Assembly: GCA_031260295.1 (NCBI GenBank)
Contig: JAIRKE010000010.1
Location: 42,334 to 106,333, forward strand
Direction: 5' to 3'
DNA length: 64,000 nt
Source of the DNA: Azonexus sp.
GTDB taxonomy: Bacteria; Pseudomonadota; Gammaproteobacteria; Burkholderiales; Rhodocyclaceae
Under the pieces are notes generated by a model. It worked only from the letters and a program-made list of their open reading frames with translations. It was not told the origin of the DNA and did no database searches. This document shows, piece by piece, positions 1-9,311 of the stretch; position 1 is the stretch's first letter; each line of letters starts with the position of its first letter. A program made the position numbers and the translations under genes.

Positions 1-234
1 GACCACTTGGTCGCCCTGAATCGACACGACCTTGACGCCGTCGAGCGATTCGCCAACGCGCACCGCCTCCGGCTCGCCGCCGTTGATGATCAGCATCGCC
101 CTGCTGCCCATGATACCGGCCAGGCCAACATCCTGCGCGGCCAGCGGCGCCGCCGCGAACAGCAGACAGGCCAGCAGCGCGGATTGAACGCCCCGACCGA
201 CACCCCGCCCCGAAACCAAGCTACCTGTTGCCAT
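1..234 (-). CDS. Retropepsin-like aspartic protease family protein, N-terminal part only
   Basis: The gene runs off the left edge; only the first 78 codons are present. The ATG at 234 has a GGAGAG purine stretch upstream at good spacing. Residues about 16-34 (QSALLACLLFAAAPLAAQ) form a signal peptide, so the protein is exported. The following stretch (VGLAGIMGSRAMLIINGG, then a VGESLDGVKVVSIQGD segment) resembles the N-terminal region that precedes the protease domain in clan AA retropepsin-like proteins of betaproteobacteria. The catalytic Asp motif lies outside the window, so the family call is from memory of this N-terminal pattern and is tentative. It could be another exported protein with a similar N-terminal domain. 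Confidence 0.55.
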   Translation of the reverse strand, partial: MATGSLVSGRGVGRGVQSALLACLLFAAAPLAAQDVGLAGIMGSRAMLIINGGEPEAVRVGESLDGVKVVSIQGDQVV

Positions 235-334
235 TTTTCACCACTCTCCGACTGAAAGACCGGGGTATTTTGCCATATCCCTTGAGCATAACCGGATTCC
301 CTGGAGGCTGATCGCCACTGCGGTCGCCCGCGTC

Positions 335-829
335 TCAGTCGCGGAAATTGCCATAGCGGATTGGAAAATCGGTAATCGATTTCTTGATCAGCGCGATGCA
401 TTCCTGCAAATCGTCGCGCTTGGCCCCCTGGACACGCACCGCATCGCCCTGAATCGACGCCTGCACCTTGAGCTTGGCATCCTTGACCAGCTTGACGATT
501 TTCTTGGCCATCTCACTTTCGATGCCGTCCTTGATTTTCAACACTTGCTTGGCCTTGTTGCCGGAAACGCTTTCGACCTTCTGCTGGTCGAGGCGCTTGG
601 TGCTCTCGGCTTCTTTTTTCTCCATCGCCGGAAGCAGGATGTCCTTGATCTGGTCGAGCTGGAAGTCCGAGTCGCCCCACAGGGTGATGAGCTTGTCCTT
701 CTCGTTCAGCTCGACCTTGGCGCTGGTGCCCTTGAAGTCATAGCGGTTGTCGATCTGGCGGGCGGCGACGTCGATGGCGTTCTTCAAGGCCACCATGTCG
801 GCTTCGGAAGTGAAATCAAAAGACGGCAT
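335..829 (-). CDS. yajQ: YajQ family nucleotide/cyclic-di-GMP-binding protein
   Basis: A 164-residue cytoplasmic protein, the normal length for YajQ. It begins MPSFDFTSEAD, has the conserved NRYDFKGT segment near residue 30, and ends PIRYGNFRD, all typical of the family. Members bind nucleotides, and in Xanthomonas and Pseudomonas a member binds cyclic di-GMP and acts with a transcription factor; whether this one does so is not shown by the sequence. It lies 27 bp downstream of ppnP on the same strand and is probably the last gene of that transcription unit. Several other cyclic-di-GMP-type proteins (GGDEF, EAL, PilZ-like) occur later in the window. Confidence 0.93.
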   Translation of the reverse strand: MPSFDFTSEADMVALKNAIDVAARQIDNRYDFKGTSAKVELNEKDKLITLWGDSDFQLDQIKDILLPAMEKKEAESTKRLDQQKVESVSGNKAKQVLKIKDGIESEMAKKIVKLVKDAKLKVQASIQGDAVRVQGAKRDDLQECIALIKKSITDFPIRYGNFRD

Positions 830-856
830 CTTGAGCTCCTTGGGTGCGACGAAAAA

Positions 857-1171
857 TCAGCCGAAGTGGCAGACGTAGTGATAGGCCTCGCCCTCGGCGA
901 CGGCTATTTCGAACGAGGAATTGCCCGGCACCTTGAAGGACTGGCCCTCGCCGTAGTTTGTCCACTCGCTTTCGCCCTGGAGCCGGACACGGCAGGAACC
1001 GCCGACGCCTTCCATGATTTCCGGCGCGCCGGTGTTGAAGGTCAGCGACGACGGCAGAATCACGCCGAGCGTCTTCTTCGTGCCATCGGCCAGCAGCACG
1101 GTGTGGCTAACGCATTTGCCGTCGAAGTACACGTTGGCCTTTTTGAGCACGGAGACACTGTCATATTGCAT
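857..1171 (-). CDS. ppnP: Pyrimidine/purine nucleoside phosphorylase PpnP
   Basis: A 104-residue cupin-fold protein of the PpnP (former DUF1255/YaiE) family, which phosphorolyses several nucleosides to free base and ribose-1-phosphate. It has the family pattern throughout: an N-terminal [16 protein letters not shown] segment, a [20 protein letters not shown] core and the C-terminal YHYVCHFG, at full normal length. It sits 3 bp after the DUF2788 gene and 27 bp before yajQ, so these three are probably cotranscribed. Confidence 0.92.
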   Translation of the reverse strand: MQYDSVSVLKKANVYFDGKCVSHTVLLADGTKKTLGVILPSSLTFNTGAPEIMEGVGGSCRVRLQGESEWTNYGEGQSFKVPGNSSFEIAVAEGEAYHYVCHFG

Positions 1172-1174
1172 CGT

Positions 1175-1399
1175 TCAGATACCCCACAATTTCTGGATCA
1201 CGGATTTGGCGACGAAACCGACCATGCCGAAGGAAAGCACGAAAAAAAGTACGAAGGTGCCCATTTTGCCAGCCTTGGACTTCCAGGCGATCTCGCCAAT
1301 GATGAACAGCATGAACAGGATGAAGGCGCCGACTCCCCAAGTCGAGAAGAAGTCGGCGATCTGTTCCTCGGTCAACCCGAACAGGGTGCCATTTTCCAC
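1175..1399 (-). CDS. DUF2788 small membrane protein
   Basis: A 74-residue protein with two hydrophobic segments, about residues 22-39 and 47-66, separated by a short basic loop (WKSKAGK), so a two-helix inner membrane protein. The pattern matches DUF2788, a small family known mainly from betaproteobacteria. No function is established. It lies 3 bp downstream of the argG stop codon and 3 bp upstream of ppnP, consistent with cotranscription. Confidence 0.8.
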   Translation of the reverse strand: MENGTLFGLTEEQIADFFSTWGVGAFILFMLFIIGEIAWKSKAGKMGTFVLFFVLSFGMVGFVAKSVIQKLWGI

Positions 1400-1402
1400 A
1401 AC

Positions 1403-2635
<1,233 letters not shown>

Positions 2636-2665
2636 TTGCTTTTTCCTTTGTGTTGACGATGCCGA

Positions 2666-3586
2666 TCAAGCCTCAAGGCGGCCGAGCAGCAGGTATTCCA
2701 TGAGAGCCTTCTGGACGTGCAAACGGTTTTCCGCCTCGTCCCAAACCACCGATTGCAGGCCGTCGATGACTTCGGCAGTCACTTCCTCACCGCGATGCGC
2801 TGGCAGGCAGTGCATGAACAGCGCCTTTTCATCGGCGACGCCCATCATCTCGGCGTCGACGCACCAATCGGCAAAGGCTTTCATGCGCGCCTCGTTCTCG
2901 GCCTCGTAACCCATCGAGGTCCACACGTCGGTCGTCACCAGATTGGCGCCCCGGCAGGCTTCCATCGGATCGGCAAAGACCGTGAAACGGGCCGGGTCGA
3001 TCTTGCCGATCAGGTCGGGATTTATCTCGTAACCCGGCGGCGTCGACACATGCACCTTGAAATCGAGCACTTCGGCAGCCTGCAACCAGGTGTTGCACAT
3101 GTTGTTGGCATCGCCAACCCAGGCCACGGTCTTGCCCTGAATGTCGCCGCGATGCTCGATGTAGGTGTAAATGTCGGCCAGAATCTGACACGGATGGTAT
3201 TCGTTGGTCAGGCCATTGATGACCGGCACCCGCGAATTGGCGGCGAAGCGCTCGATGATGTCCTGCTCGAAGGTGCGGATCATCACGATGTCGCTCATCC
3301 GCGAAATGACCTGCGCCGCATCCTCGACCGGCTCACCGCGGCCGAGTTGCGAATCGCGGGTATTGAGGTAGATCGCCGCCCCGCCCAGTTGTTGCATGCC
3401 GGCCTCGAAGGACAGGCGGGTGCGGGTACTGGCCTTCTCGAAAATCATCACCAGCGTCCGGTCGCTGAGCGGCCAGTATTTCTGGTAGGACTTGAACTGA
3501 TTCTTGATCCAGCGCGTGCGCTCGAACACATGGTCAAACTCGTCGCGCGTGAAATCCTTGAATTGCAGAAAATGTTTGATCGCCAT
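2666..3586 (-). CDS. argF: Ornithine carbamoyltransferase
   Basis: A 306-residue anabolic ornithine transcarbamylase, making citrulline from ornithine and carbamoyl phosphate. The carbamoyl phosphate loop STRTR is at residues 53-57, the HPCQ motif is in the middle (EYHPCQILAD), and the ornithine/catalytic loop HCLPAHRGEEV is near residue 260. Length is normal. The start codon at 3586 lies only 5 bp from the end of a structured repeat (3592-3859) that separates this gene from argD, so any argD-argF read-through transcript must cross that repeat. An AGG within the repeat terminus is the only visible ribosome binding candidate. Confidence 0.97.
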   Translation of the reverse strand: MAIKHFLQFKDFTRDEFDHVFERTRWIKNQFKSYQKYWPLSDRTLVMIFEKASTRTRLSFEAGMQQLGGAAIYLNTRDSQLGRGEPVEDAAQVISRMSDIVMIRTFEQDIIERFAANSRVPVINGLTNEYHPCQILADIYTYIEHRGDIQGKTVAWVGDANNMCNTWLQAAEVLDFKVHVSTPPGYEINPDLIGKIDPARFTVFADPMEACRGANLVTTDVWTSMGYEAENEARMKAFADWCVDAEMMGVADEKALFMHCLPAHRGEEVTAEVIDGLQSVVWDEAENRLHVQKALMEYLLLGRLEA

Positions 3587-3591
3587 GATTC

Positions 3592-3859
3592 AACCTAAAA
3601 ACCGTGGTTGGACGTACCCGAGCAGGCCGTCATCGGGTGGGCTGGGCTGGCAAGGCGCGACGACGCCCCGCAGGAAGTCCCCTTGGGGGACGCGGCAGGC
3701 TCATGCCAGCAAGGAGGAAACGCCACCGGCGCGCCCGAGGGCGGCCTGCTCGGGTGCGTAGCGCCCTCACCCCAATGGGGACTGTCATCAGAGCCAGGAA
3801 AAGTAATATTCATGCGGGTTTCGTAAGGATTACAAGCGGTCAACTGCGGTTTTTAGGTT
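3592..3859. repeat. Structured intergenic repeat, copy 1 (argD-argF gap)
   Basis: A 268 bp non-housekeeping segment that recurs at 51026-51259. Its ends are 13 bp perfect inverted repeats (AACCTAAAAACCG at 3592-3604 and its complement at 3847-3859). Inside are two 21 bp hairpin units in opposite orientation, at 3617-3637 (CCCGAGCAGG...CATCGGG) and 3734-3754 (CCCGAGGG...CTGCTCGGG), reminiscent of paired REP units. Copy 1 carries about 30 extra bases not found in copy 2, around 3664-3692. The left end is 5 bp from the argF start codon, and the right end touches the argD stop codon. A TTG-initiated 82-codon frame on the minus strand (3843-3595) resembles the frame in copy 2, but I do not call it a gene. 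Confidence 0.85.
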
Positions 3860-5031
3860 CATGCCGCCAGAAACTCCTTGATTAGCGGCGCGGTTCTCTC
3901 CACTAGTTCGCGCGCATCGCTGTCGCTGAAAATGAGCGACGGCAACAAACGAATCACCGAATCCGCCGTGACGTTGATCAGCAGCCCGGCAGCCAGCGCC
4001 TTGCCGACCAGTTCGCCGCAGGGCCGATCCAGCTCAATACCGATCATCAGGCCCCGGCCGCGAATCTCGCGCACGCCCTCGACGCCTGCCAGCGCCTCGC
4101 CAAACAACTGGCGGATAAGGGCGCCGACGCGGGCCGCGTTATCCAGTAAGCCCTCCTCTTCCATCACCTGGATGGTCGTCAGGGCGGCGGCGCAAGCCAG
4201 GGGATTGCCGCCGAAGGTCGAGCCGTGATTGCCCGGCCCGAACAGCCCGGCCGCCCGGCCGCCGGCCAGGCAAGCGCCGATCGGCACACCCGAGCCCAAG
4301 CCCTTGGCCAGGGTGGCGATGTCTGGACTAACGCCGATCTGCTGATAGCCGAACCATTTGCCGGTACGGCCCATGCCGCACTGCACCTCGTCGCAGATCA
4401 TCAGCCAGCCCTGGCTGTCGCAGAATTCGCGCACACCCCGGTAATAGGATGGATCGACCAGATGGATGCCGCCTTCGCCTTGGAGGATTTCCAGCATCAC
4501 GGCCACGATGTTCTTGTTGTGCTCAGCGATGGAGCGAATCGCCTCCAGATCGCCGTAGGGAACCCGGACGAAACCCGACACCAGCGGCTCGAAACCCGCC
4601 TGGGTCTTGCGGTTGCCGGTCGCCGACAGGGTTGCCAGCGTGCGCCCGTGAAAAGCCTTCTCCATGACGATGATGGTCGGCAGCTCGATGCCCTGCTTGT
4701 GCCCGTAGAAGCGGGCCAGCTTGATCGCCGCCTCGTTGGCCTCGCACCCGGAATTACCGAAGAAAACCTCCTGCATGCCGGACAGTTCGCACAGCTTGTC
4801 CGCCAGTTGCTCCTGCTCGTCGATGCGGTACAGGTTGGAGGTATGCAGCAGGCGCCCGGCCTGGGCGGCGATGGTGGCGACCAGTTTGGGATGGGCATGA
4901 CCGAGGGTCGAAACAGCGATCCCGGACAGTGCATCCAGATATTCGCGCCCTGCGCAATCGAAGATCCGGCACCCCTGACCATAGCTGAAGGTCACGGGTA
5001 AACGGGCATAGGTGTTCATGACATGCGACAT
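3859..5031 (-). CDS. argD: Acetylornithine/succinyldiaminopimelate-type aminotransferase
   Basis: A class III PLP-dependent aminotransferase of 390 residues that converts N-acetylglutamate semialdehyde to N-acetylornithine. The PLP lysine is in TLAKGLGSGVPIGA; the cofactor-contacting DEVQCGMGRTG and the HGSTFGGNPLACAA segment are intact. I start it at the ATG at 5031 (MSHVMNTYARLP), where homologues begin; the ATG at 5064 would add 11 unrelated residues, and the ATG at 5019 is another possibility. It is the first of the three arginine genes, and its stop codon abuts the structured repeat before argF. Confidence 0.93.
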   Translation of the reverse strand: MSHVMNTYARLPVTFSYGQGCRIFDCAGREYLDALSGIAVSTLGHAHPKLVATIAAQAGRLLHTSNLYRIDEQEQLADKLCELSGMQEVFFGNSGCEANEAAIKLARFYGHKQGIELPTIIVMEKAFHGRTLATLSATGNRKTQAGFEPLVSGFVRVPYGDLEAIRSIAEHNKNIVAVMLEILQGEGGIHLVDPSYYRGVREFCDSQGWLMICDEVQCGMGRTGKWFGYQQIGVSPDIATLAKGLGSGVPIGACLAGGRAAGLFGPGNHGSTFGGNPLACAAALTTIQVMEEEGLLDNAARVGALIRQLFGEALAGVEGVREIRGRGLMIGIELDRPCGELVGKALAAGLLINVTADSVIRLLPSLIFSDSDARELVERTAPLIKEFLAA

Positions 5032-5170
5032 CAGGCAACCCCAACAAACGAAAACGGCGGCCATCGCCGCCGAAAAACGAGCCCCTCCGACAGATAAATT
5101 TCATCCGAAAGAGTTGCAGGAATTGGAATGTTAAGTGAAAAATAGAGGCTTGTATAGAACGACAAAAGCC

Positions 5171-5947
5171 ATGCGCATCGCCATTTTCAATCAAAAGGGG
5201 GGCGTCGGAAAAACGACGACTGCGCTCAATCTCGGCGCCGCCCTGAACCGCGCGGGCAAACCGCCGCTGCTCCTCGACCTCGATCCGCAAGGCCATCTTT
5301 CCAGTATCCACGGCCAAGCCCCGGTCGAAGCCAGCCGCAGCCTGTTTGCCTTCTACCAGGACAACCGCAGCCTGAGCGAGCTGGAAATCGACTGGGAGCA
5401 CATCGGCCGACTGATTCCGGCGCACCAACAACTGATGAAGGTCGACTCGATTTTCGGCAAAGGCCCGGCCATTCTCAACAAGCTGCGCGTCGGCCTCGAC
5501 GCGACCCTGGCCAGTCATCCCGAGCGCCCCTGCATCATCGACTGCTGTCCCTACATCGGCGTACTCGCGCTCAACGCCATCTTCGCCTGCGACAGGCTGA
5601 TCATCCCGGTTTCGACCGACTACCTCTCACTGCAAGCCGCCGACCACATCACCCATACGCTGCAAGTGCTGGAACCCGTCCTCAAGCACCGTGTCGAGCG
5701 CCGCTACCTGCTCACCCGTTTCGACCGCCGGCGGCGCATGAGCGAGGACGTGCGTAAAAAACTGCGCAACCGCTATGGCGACGAAGTGCTGGACACGGTG
5801 ATTTCCGAGAACGTGACCGTCGCCGAAAGCCCCTCGGTCAACCAAGACGTGTTCCGCCGCAACGCCTCCAGCACCGGCGCCCACGACTACCAGAGCCTGC
5901 TCGCCGAACTCGTGACCCGCGGCGACATGTCACTCACGCCGTCGTAA
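5171..5947 (+). CDS. ParA family ATPase
   Basis: A 258-residue ATPase of the ParA/MinD group. The deviant Walker A KGGVGKTT lies near residues 10-17 and the DLDPQGHLSS switch segment at about residues 36-46, followed by IIDCCPYIGVLALNAI and IIPVSTDYLSLQA. These proteins form ATP-dependent dimers that bind DNA or membranes and position cargo (chromosomes, plasmids, pili or chemoreceptors). No parB or parS-like partner is next to it, so this is not the main chromosome partition locus. I start at the ATG at 5171; an upstream ATG at 5135 adds 12 non-family residues. It is divergent from argD and its last 14 bases overlap the tail of the opposite-strand gene that follows. Confidence 0.85.
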   Translation: MRIAIFNQKGGVGKTTTALNLGAALNRAGKPPLLLDLDPQGHLSSIHGQAPVEASRSLFAFYQDNRSLSELEIDWEHIGRLIPAHQQLMKVDSIFGKGPAILNKLRVGLDATLASHPERPCIIDCCPYIGVLALNAIFACDRLIIPVSTDYLSLQAADHITHTLQVLEPVLKHRVERRYLLTRFDRRRRMSEDVRKKLRNRYGDEVLDTVISENVTVAESPSVNQDVFRRNASSTGAHDYQSLLAELVTRGDMSLTPS

Positions 5948-6164
5948 TCAGGTCGACGACATCCTCGTAATTGAGATGCCCGCCACGCACCCCCGACGGC
6001 AGGCGTTCTTCTTGGCATTGCAGGACCTCGCAATCGCGGTAGATGCGCTGCAATTTCTGCCGCGCCGCCGCCTCGTCGGCCCCAAAAAAAGACAAGTTCT
6101 CCACCACCACACCATTGCGCGTCCGGATGCGAAAATGATATTTCGTGATCACGGCAGCCTGCAT
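5934..6164 (-). CDS. Hypothetical small protein (76 aa)
   Basis: A 76-residue soluble protein preceded by a strong AGGGGG ribosome binding site 5-6 bases before its ATG, which is the main support for it being real. It starts with an alternating beta-like segment (YHFRIRTRNGVVVENLSFFG) followed by a predicted helix (EAAARQKLQRIYRDC), a pattern seen in small alpha-beta proteins. I do not recognise the family. It is convergent with the ParA-type gene and the two coding regions overlap by 14 bp. Confidence 0.6.
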   Translation of the reverse strand: MQAAVITKYHFRIRTRNGVVVENLSFFGADEAAARQKLQRIYRDCEVLQCQEERLPSGVRGGHLNYEDVVDLITTA

Positions 6165-6345
6165 GAAACCCCCTGTGGATCATTGAACTAGGTCAAGTAT
6201 ATGCAGTGAATTCTGCAAAAACAATCTATCTCACTAATACCAAAGAAGTTTCCTTCACCTCCCTGGCGAAGCCGCCAAGGCATAGGCCCCTCTGCTAAAA
6301 TGCAAGAGTGCTAGTCGTACCCAACCCCATGCAGAGCAAAAATCA

Positions 6346-6645
6346 ATGACAACGCTTGAATCGACCACCTTCATCATTGTCGGCCTCACCAAGCAAGGCA
6401 AGAAATTTCGCCCCAGCGACTGGGCCGAGCGACTCTGCGGCGTCATGTCGGCATTTGGCGCCGAACGCAAGATGAAATACTCCCCCTACGTCGGACCGGG
6501 CGATTACAACGGCGAAAAGGCAGTCTTCGTCGATGGCCGGCTGGATGAAATCGAACCCATGGCCTACCGCTTCATGCTCAACTTCGCTCAGGACAACGAT
6601 TTGCAGATCGTCGATGGCGTCTGCCCGATCGACGGCAAAAAATGA
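6346..6645 (+). CDS. DUF3579 domain protein
   Basis: A 99-residue soluble protein matching the betaproteobacterial DUF3579 family: an N-terminal beta strand (FIIVGLTKQGKKFRPSDWAERL), a KYSPYVGP segment and a C-terminal MLNFAQDNDLQIVDG. Function unknown. Its stop codon is followed within 20 bp by a perfect bidirectional terminator shared with rpsT on the other strand. Confidence 0.8.
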   Translation: MTTLESTTFIIVGLTKQGKKFRPSDWAERLCGVMSAFGAERKMKYSPYVGPGDYNGEKAVFVDGRLDEIEPMAYRFMLNFAQDNDLQIVDGVCPIDGKK

Positions 6646-6662
6646 CACCACACACAAGCAAA

Positions 6663-6688
6663 AAAATGGCGCCCGCGGGCGCCATTTT
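6663..6688. terminator. Bidirectional rho-independent terminator
   Basis: A perfect 26 bp palindrome (AAAATGGCGCCCG and its complement) with A and T runs at its two ends. It lies between the convergent DUF3579 gene and rpsT, so it can stop transcription from both sides. Confidence 0.9.
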
Positions 6689-6707
6689 CACTGGATCGCA
6701 GCCAGAA

Positions 6708-6974
6708 TCAGGCGGCGAGCGCCTTGATCTGGGCAGACAGACGGCTCTTGGTGCGAGCGGCCTTGTTCTTGTGAACGATCTTTTTGTCCGCGATGCGATC
6801 GAGAACCGCGACGGACTTCTGGAAGACGCCCTGGGCGGCGGTCTTGTCGCCAGCCAGGATCGCCTGACGCACGCGCTTGATCGCGGTACGCAGGGTCGAA
6901 CGCAGGCTTGCGTTATGGGCGCGCTGCTTGTCAGCTTGACGGGCGCGCTTGCGGGCTTGTGCGCTGTTGGCCAT
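6708..6974 (-). CDS. rpsT: 30S ribosomal protein S20
   Basis: An 88-residue basic protein beginning [13 protein letters not shown], the signature start of S20, with the expected helical, lysine/arginine-rich composition throughout. S20 binds 16S rRNA in the early steps of 30S assembly. It is monocistronic, with a good sigma-70 promoter at 7009-7036 and a strong terminator at 6663-6688. Confidence 0.97.
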   Translation of the reverse strand: MANSAQARKRARQADKQRAHNASLRSTLRTAIKRVRQAILAGDKTAAQGVFQKSVAVLDRIADKKIVHKNKAARTKSRLSAQIKALAA

Positions 6975-7008
6975 TAAATTTCCAAGTACGTATGAACGAA
7001 AAGCAACG

Positions 7009-7036
7009 ATTGTATCAGGAAACCACTCTCTTTCAA
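7009..7036 (-). promoter_or_regulatory. Sigma-70 promoter for rpsT
   Basis: On the minus strand a TTGAAA -35 box (7036-7031) and a TACAAT -10 box (7014-7009) are separated by 16 bp. The -10 box lies 34 bp upstream of the rpsT start codon. Five of six bases match the consensus in each box. Confidence 0.75.
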
Positions 7037-7273
7037 GCGCGGCGCAGGATTATTTGGGAGCAAGCAGTCTTTCCGGACTCGTAGCAAACGAAAATTGTCC
7101 GGTTTCATTCAGCGCTGAAAGAGATACGCTTTGAAAAAACGCTTGGCGACCGGAGCCTGGTCCGGCTGACGTGGGCGAATCACATATAAAACAACCACTC
7201 ATCCGGGGGAAGCAACCGCCGACCTCCCCAATTCGCCCTTGGCTGAAATATCAATTAAGGTACAACACAATAC

Positions 7274-7843
7274 ATGAACCAGCAGAGTGCTTCCGTCATG
7301 CTCCAGCGCCTCCCACATTCCTGCTACATGCCGCCATCCGCCAAATCAGGTGGGTTCACCCTGATCGAGTTGATGGTTGTCGTCATGATTCTGGCAATTC
7401 TGGCGGCTTTTGCGGCACCTGCGATGCAAAACATGATCGTGCAAAACCGCCTGGCCGGCCAAACCAATGAACTACTCGGCACCATACAGTTCGCCCGTGG
7501 CGAAGCCATCAAGCGCAATCAGAGCATCCGCTTCTGCCCCGTCGCAAACGCCGGCGACACAGCGTGCGACGCCGACGCCGGCAACTGGGCGCACTGGGTC
7601 GTCGCTCTCAACGCCGACGATACCGTATTACGCCAGGGCAGCATGCCCACCAACCTCCAGCTCAGCAGCGACCTGGACAACAACACGCTCATCTTCGCGC
7701 CCACCGGACTCAACAACGTTACCGACGGCGTTGCTGACACCATCACACTCTGCTCGCCAACCGGCAACGGAGACACCACCCGCACCATCAAGGTTCGCCT
7801 CGCCGGTGGCACCACCATCAGTCAATCTCCTGGATGCAATTAA
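7274..7843 (+). CDS. fimT: Type IV minor pilin, FimT/GspH family
   Basis: A 189-residue prepilin. The class III cleavage site GGFTLIELMVVVMILAIL is near residues 26-43: cleavage after Gly by PilD leaves Phe +1, with Glu +5 present and the hydrophobic helix following. The C-terminal part has the two conserved cysteines and the GspH-like LIFAPTGLNN...TITLCSP pattern. It is the first gene of the minor pilin operon; minor pilins prime pilus assembly and help display PilY1. The leader from the ATG at 7274 is long (26 residues before cleavage), so the ATGs at 7298 or 7328 may be the true start. A possible promoter (TTGGCT, 16 bp, TACAAC) at 7239-7266 lies only 8 bp before 7274, which also favours a later start. 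Confidence 0.88.
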   Translation: MNQQSASVMLQRLPHSCYMPPSAKSGGFTLIELMVVVMILAILAAFAAPAMQNMIVQNRLAGQTNELLGTIQFARGEAIKRNQSIRFCPVANAGDTACDADAGNWAHWVVALNADDTVLRQGSMPTNLQLSSDLDNNTLIFAPTGLNNVTDGVADTITLCSPTGNGDTTRTIKVRLAGGTTISQSPGCN

Positions 7844-7844
7844 A

Positions 7845-8318
7845 GTGAAAAAGATCATTCTTCCCTCTCGTTGCAAGCAGCGTGGCGTCAGCCTGCTGGA
7901 AGTCCTGATTGCCGTGCTCATCCTGTCTTTCGGCCTGCTCGGGCTGGCCAGCCTGCAAATGACCACATTGCGCAACAACCAGAGTTCCTTCGAGCGTAGC
8001 CGGGCAATCATGGCGATCTACAGCATCGCCGACAGCCTGCGCGCCGACCCGGCAACAGCCGATGGCACCCTGGAAACTAGCGCAGGTACTGCCGCAGCGA
8101 TCATCGGCACCTGGAAAGAGAGCCTCATACAGCACTACTTGGGCAGCGACGCCGATGGCAGCGTCGACTGCAAGTCAGAAATCATCGAACCGCCTGCTTT
8201 CGACCCGATCACGACCTACATCTGCACCATCACCGTCACCTGGAACGACAGCCTGGGGGGAATGCAAGGTGCGCAAGGTTCCGACACACACACCATGACC
8301 ATGGAGGTACCGCTATGA
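7845..8318 (+). CDS. pilV: Type IV pilus modification protein PilV (minor pilin)
   Basis: A 157-residue prepilin-like protein with the cleavage motif RGVSLLEVLIAVLILSFGLLG; Glu +5 is present. I place the start at the GTG at 7845, one base after the fimT stop codon; no in-frame ATG lies between there and the cleavage site. There is no clear ribosome binding site, which suggests coupling to fimT translation. It overlaps pilW by four bases (ATGA). Confidence 0.87.
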   Translation: MKKIILPSRCKQRGVSLLEVLIAVLILSFGLLGLASLQMTTLRNNQSSFERSRAIMAIYSIADSLRADPATADGTLETSAGTAAAIIGTWKESLIQHYLGSDADGSVDCKSEIIEPPAFDPITTYICTITVTWNDSLGGMQGAQGSDTHTMTMEVPL

Positions 8319-9310
8319 AACAGCATCCCCTCCTTGGCCGGCGCATGCCGATGCACCCCATGCGCGGCCTGTCCTTGGTTGAAGTGATGGTTACCCTGGC
8401 TATCGGCATGATAGTCACCTTGGGCATCGTCGGCATCATGCTCACCAACCGGCAGAACCTGCGCATCACCGAAGGTCTCTCCGAATCGCAGGAAAATGCC
8501 CGCATGGCGTTCGAACTCATCGCCCGCGACGTGCGCCAGGCGCGTGACACCGGTTGCGGCACCGTACCGGTTACCAACGCTCTCAATGCCGGCGACAACT
8601 GGTGGGAAGCATGGTGGCCCATCCGAGGCTTTGCCGGTGATGAAGACACTAGCGACATTGGTGCCGCCGCAACCGGCACCAACGAAGGCGAGCGCGTCGC
8701 CGACACCGAGGCCTTGCAGCTTCTGGGCAGCGGTGAAGCCCGCATCGTCAAAACAATCACAGCCGACGGAACAACGATTAACCTGAAATCGCCCGCCGGC
8801 ACCTTGGCTGGCGGACCAGTCATCGTCTGCGACCTGCTAACCGCCAGCCTGCACACGGCAGGTGCAGCCGGCGCCAATTCGATTACAGCCACCCCGGCAG
8901 TCGCCGACGGCGCCCCGGATCTGGGCAATCCGCCATTCCAGGTTTCCCGCCTGACCGCCGTCATGTGGTACATCGGCAACAATGGCCGTGCCACCGAAGG
9001 CGGACGTTCCCTCTACCGCATCAGCCTGCAGTCCAACGGCACCACTGCTACGGAAGAAATCCTGCCCGGCGTCGTCAATATGCAGATGAGCTACCACCTC
9101 AATGACACGAATAATTTCGTCGGGAGCGGCGCCCTCGCCGCCCAAGCTGACTGGGACAAGATCAACGCCATCCAACTCACCCTGACCACGGAAAGCACGC
9201 AGCGCAACGTCACCAGCGATGCCGCAACCGACTCGGAATTCGTCAGTGACAGTGACGGCCGGATACGCCGCGATATCACCCACGTCATCTCCCTGCGCAA
9301 CACCATCTGA
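8315..9310 (+). CDS. pilW: Type IV minor pilin PilW
   Basis: A 331-residue prepilin. The cleavage motif RGLSLVEVMVTLAIGMIVTLG lies near residue 20, with Glu +5 present. The long C-terminal domain and the position between pilV and pilX match PilW, a pilus-tip minor pilin. A segment NMQMSYHLND and a TLTTESTQRNVTS segment before the end are typical of the PilW C-terminal region. Start codon overlaps the pilV stop; pilX begins 1 base after its stop codon, so the operon is translationally tight. Confidence 0.88.
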   Translation: MKQHPLLGRRMPMHPMRGLSLVEVMVTLAIGMIVTLGIVGIMLTNRQNLRITEGLSESQENARMAFELIARDVRQARDTGCGTVPVTNALNAGDNWWEAWWPIRGFAGDEDTSDIGAAATGTNEGERVADTEALQLLGSGEARIVKTITADGTTINLKSPAGTLAGGPVIVCDLLTASLHTAGAAGANSITATPAVADGAPDLGNPPFQVSRLTAVMWYIGNNGRATEGGRSLYRISLQSNGTTATEEILPGVVNMQMSYHLNDTNNFVGSGALAAQADWDKINAIQLTLTTESTQRNVTSDAATDSEFVSDSDGRIRRDITHVISLRNTI

Positions 9311-9311
9311 C

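Noticed and set aside
5171-5947. ParA gene as part of a chromosome or plasmid partition locus
   Set aside because: No parB or parS-like sites adjacent; the surroundings are ordinary chromosomal genes.
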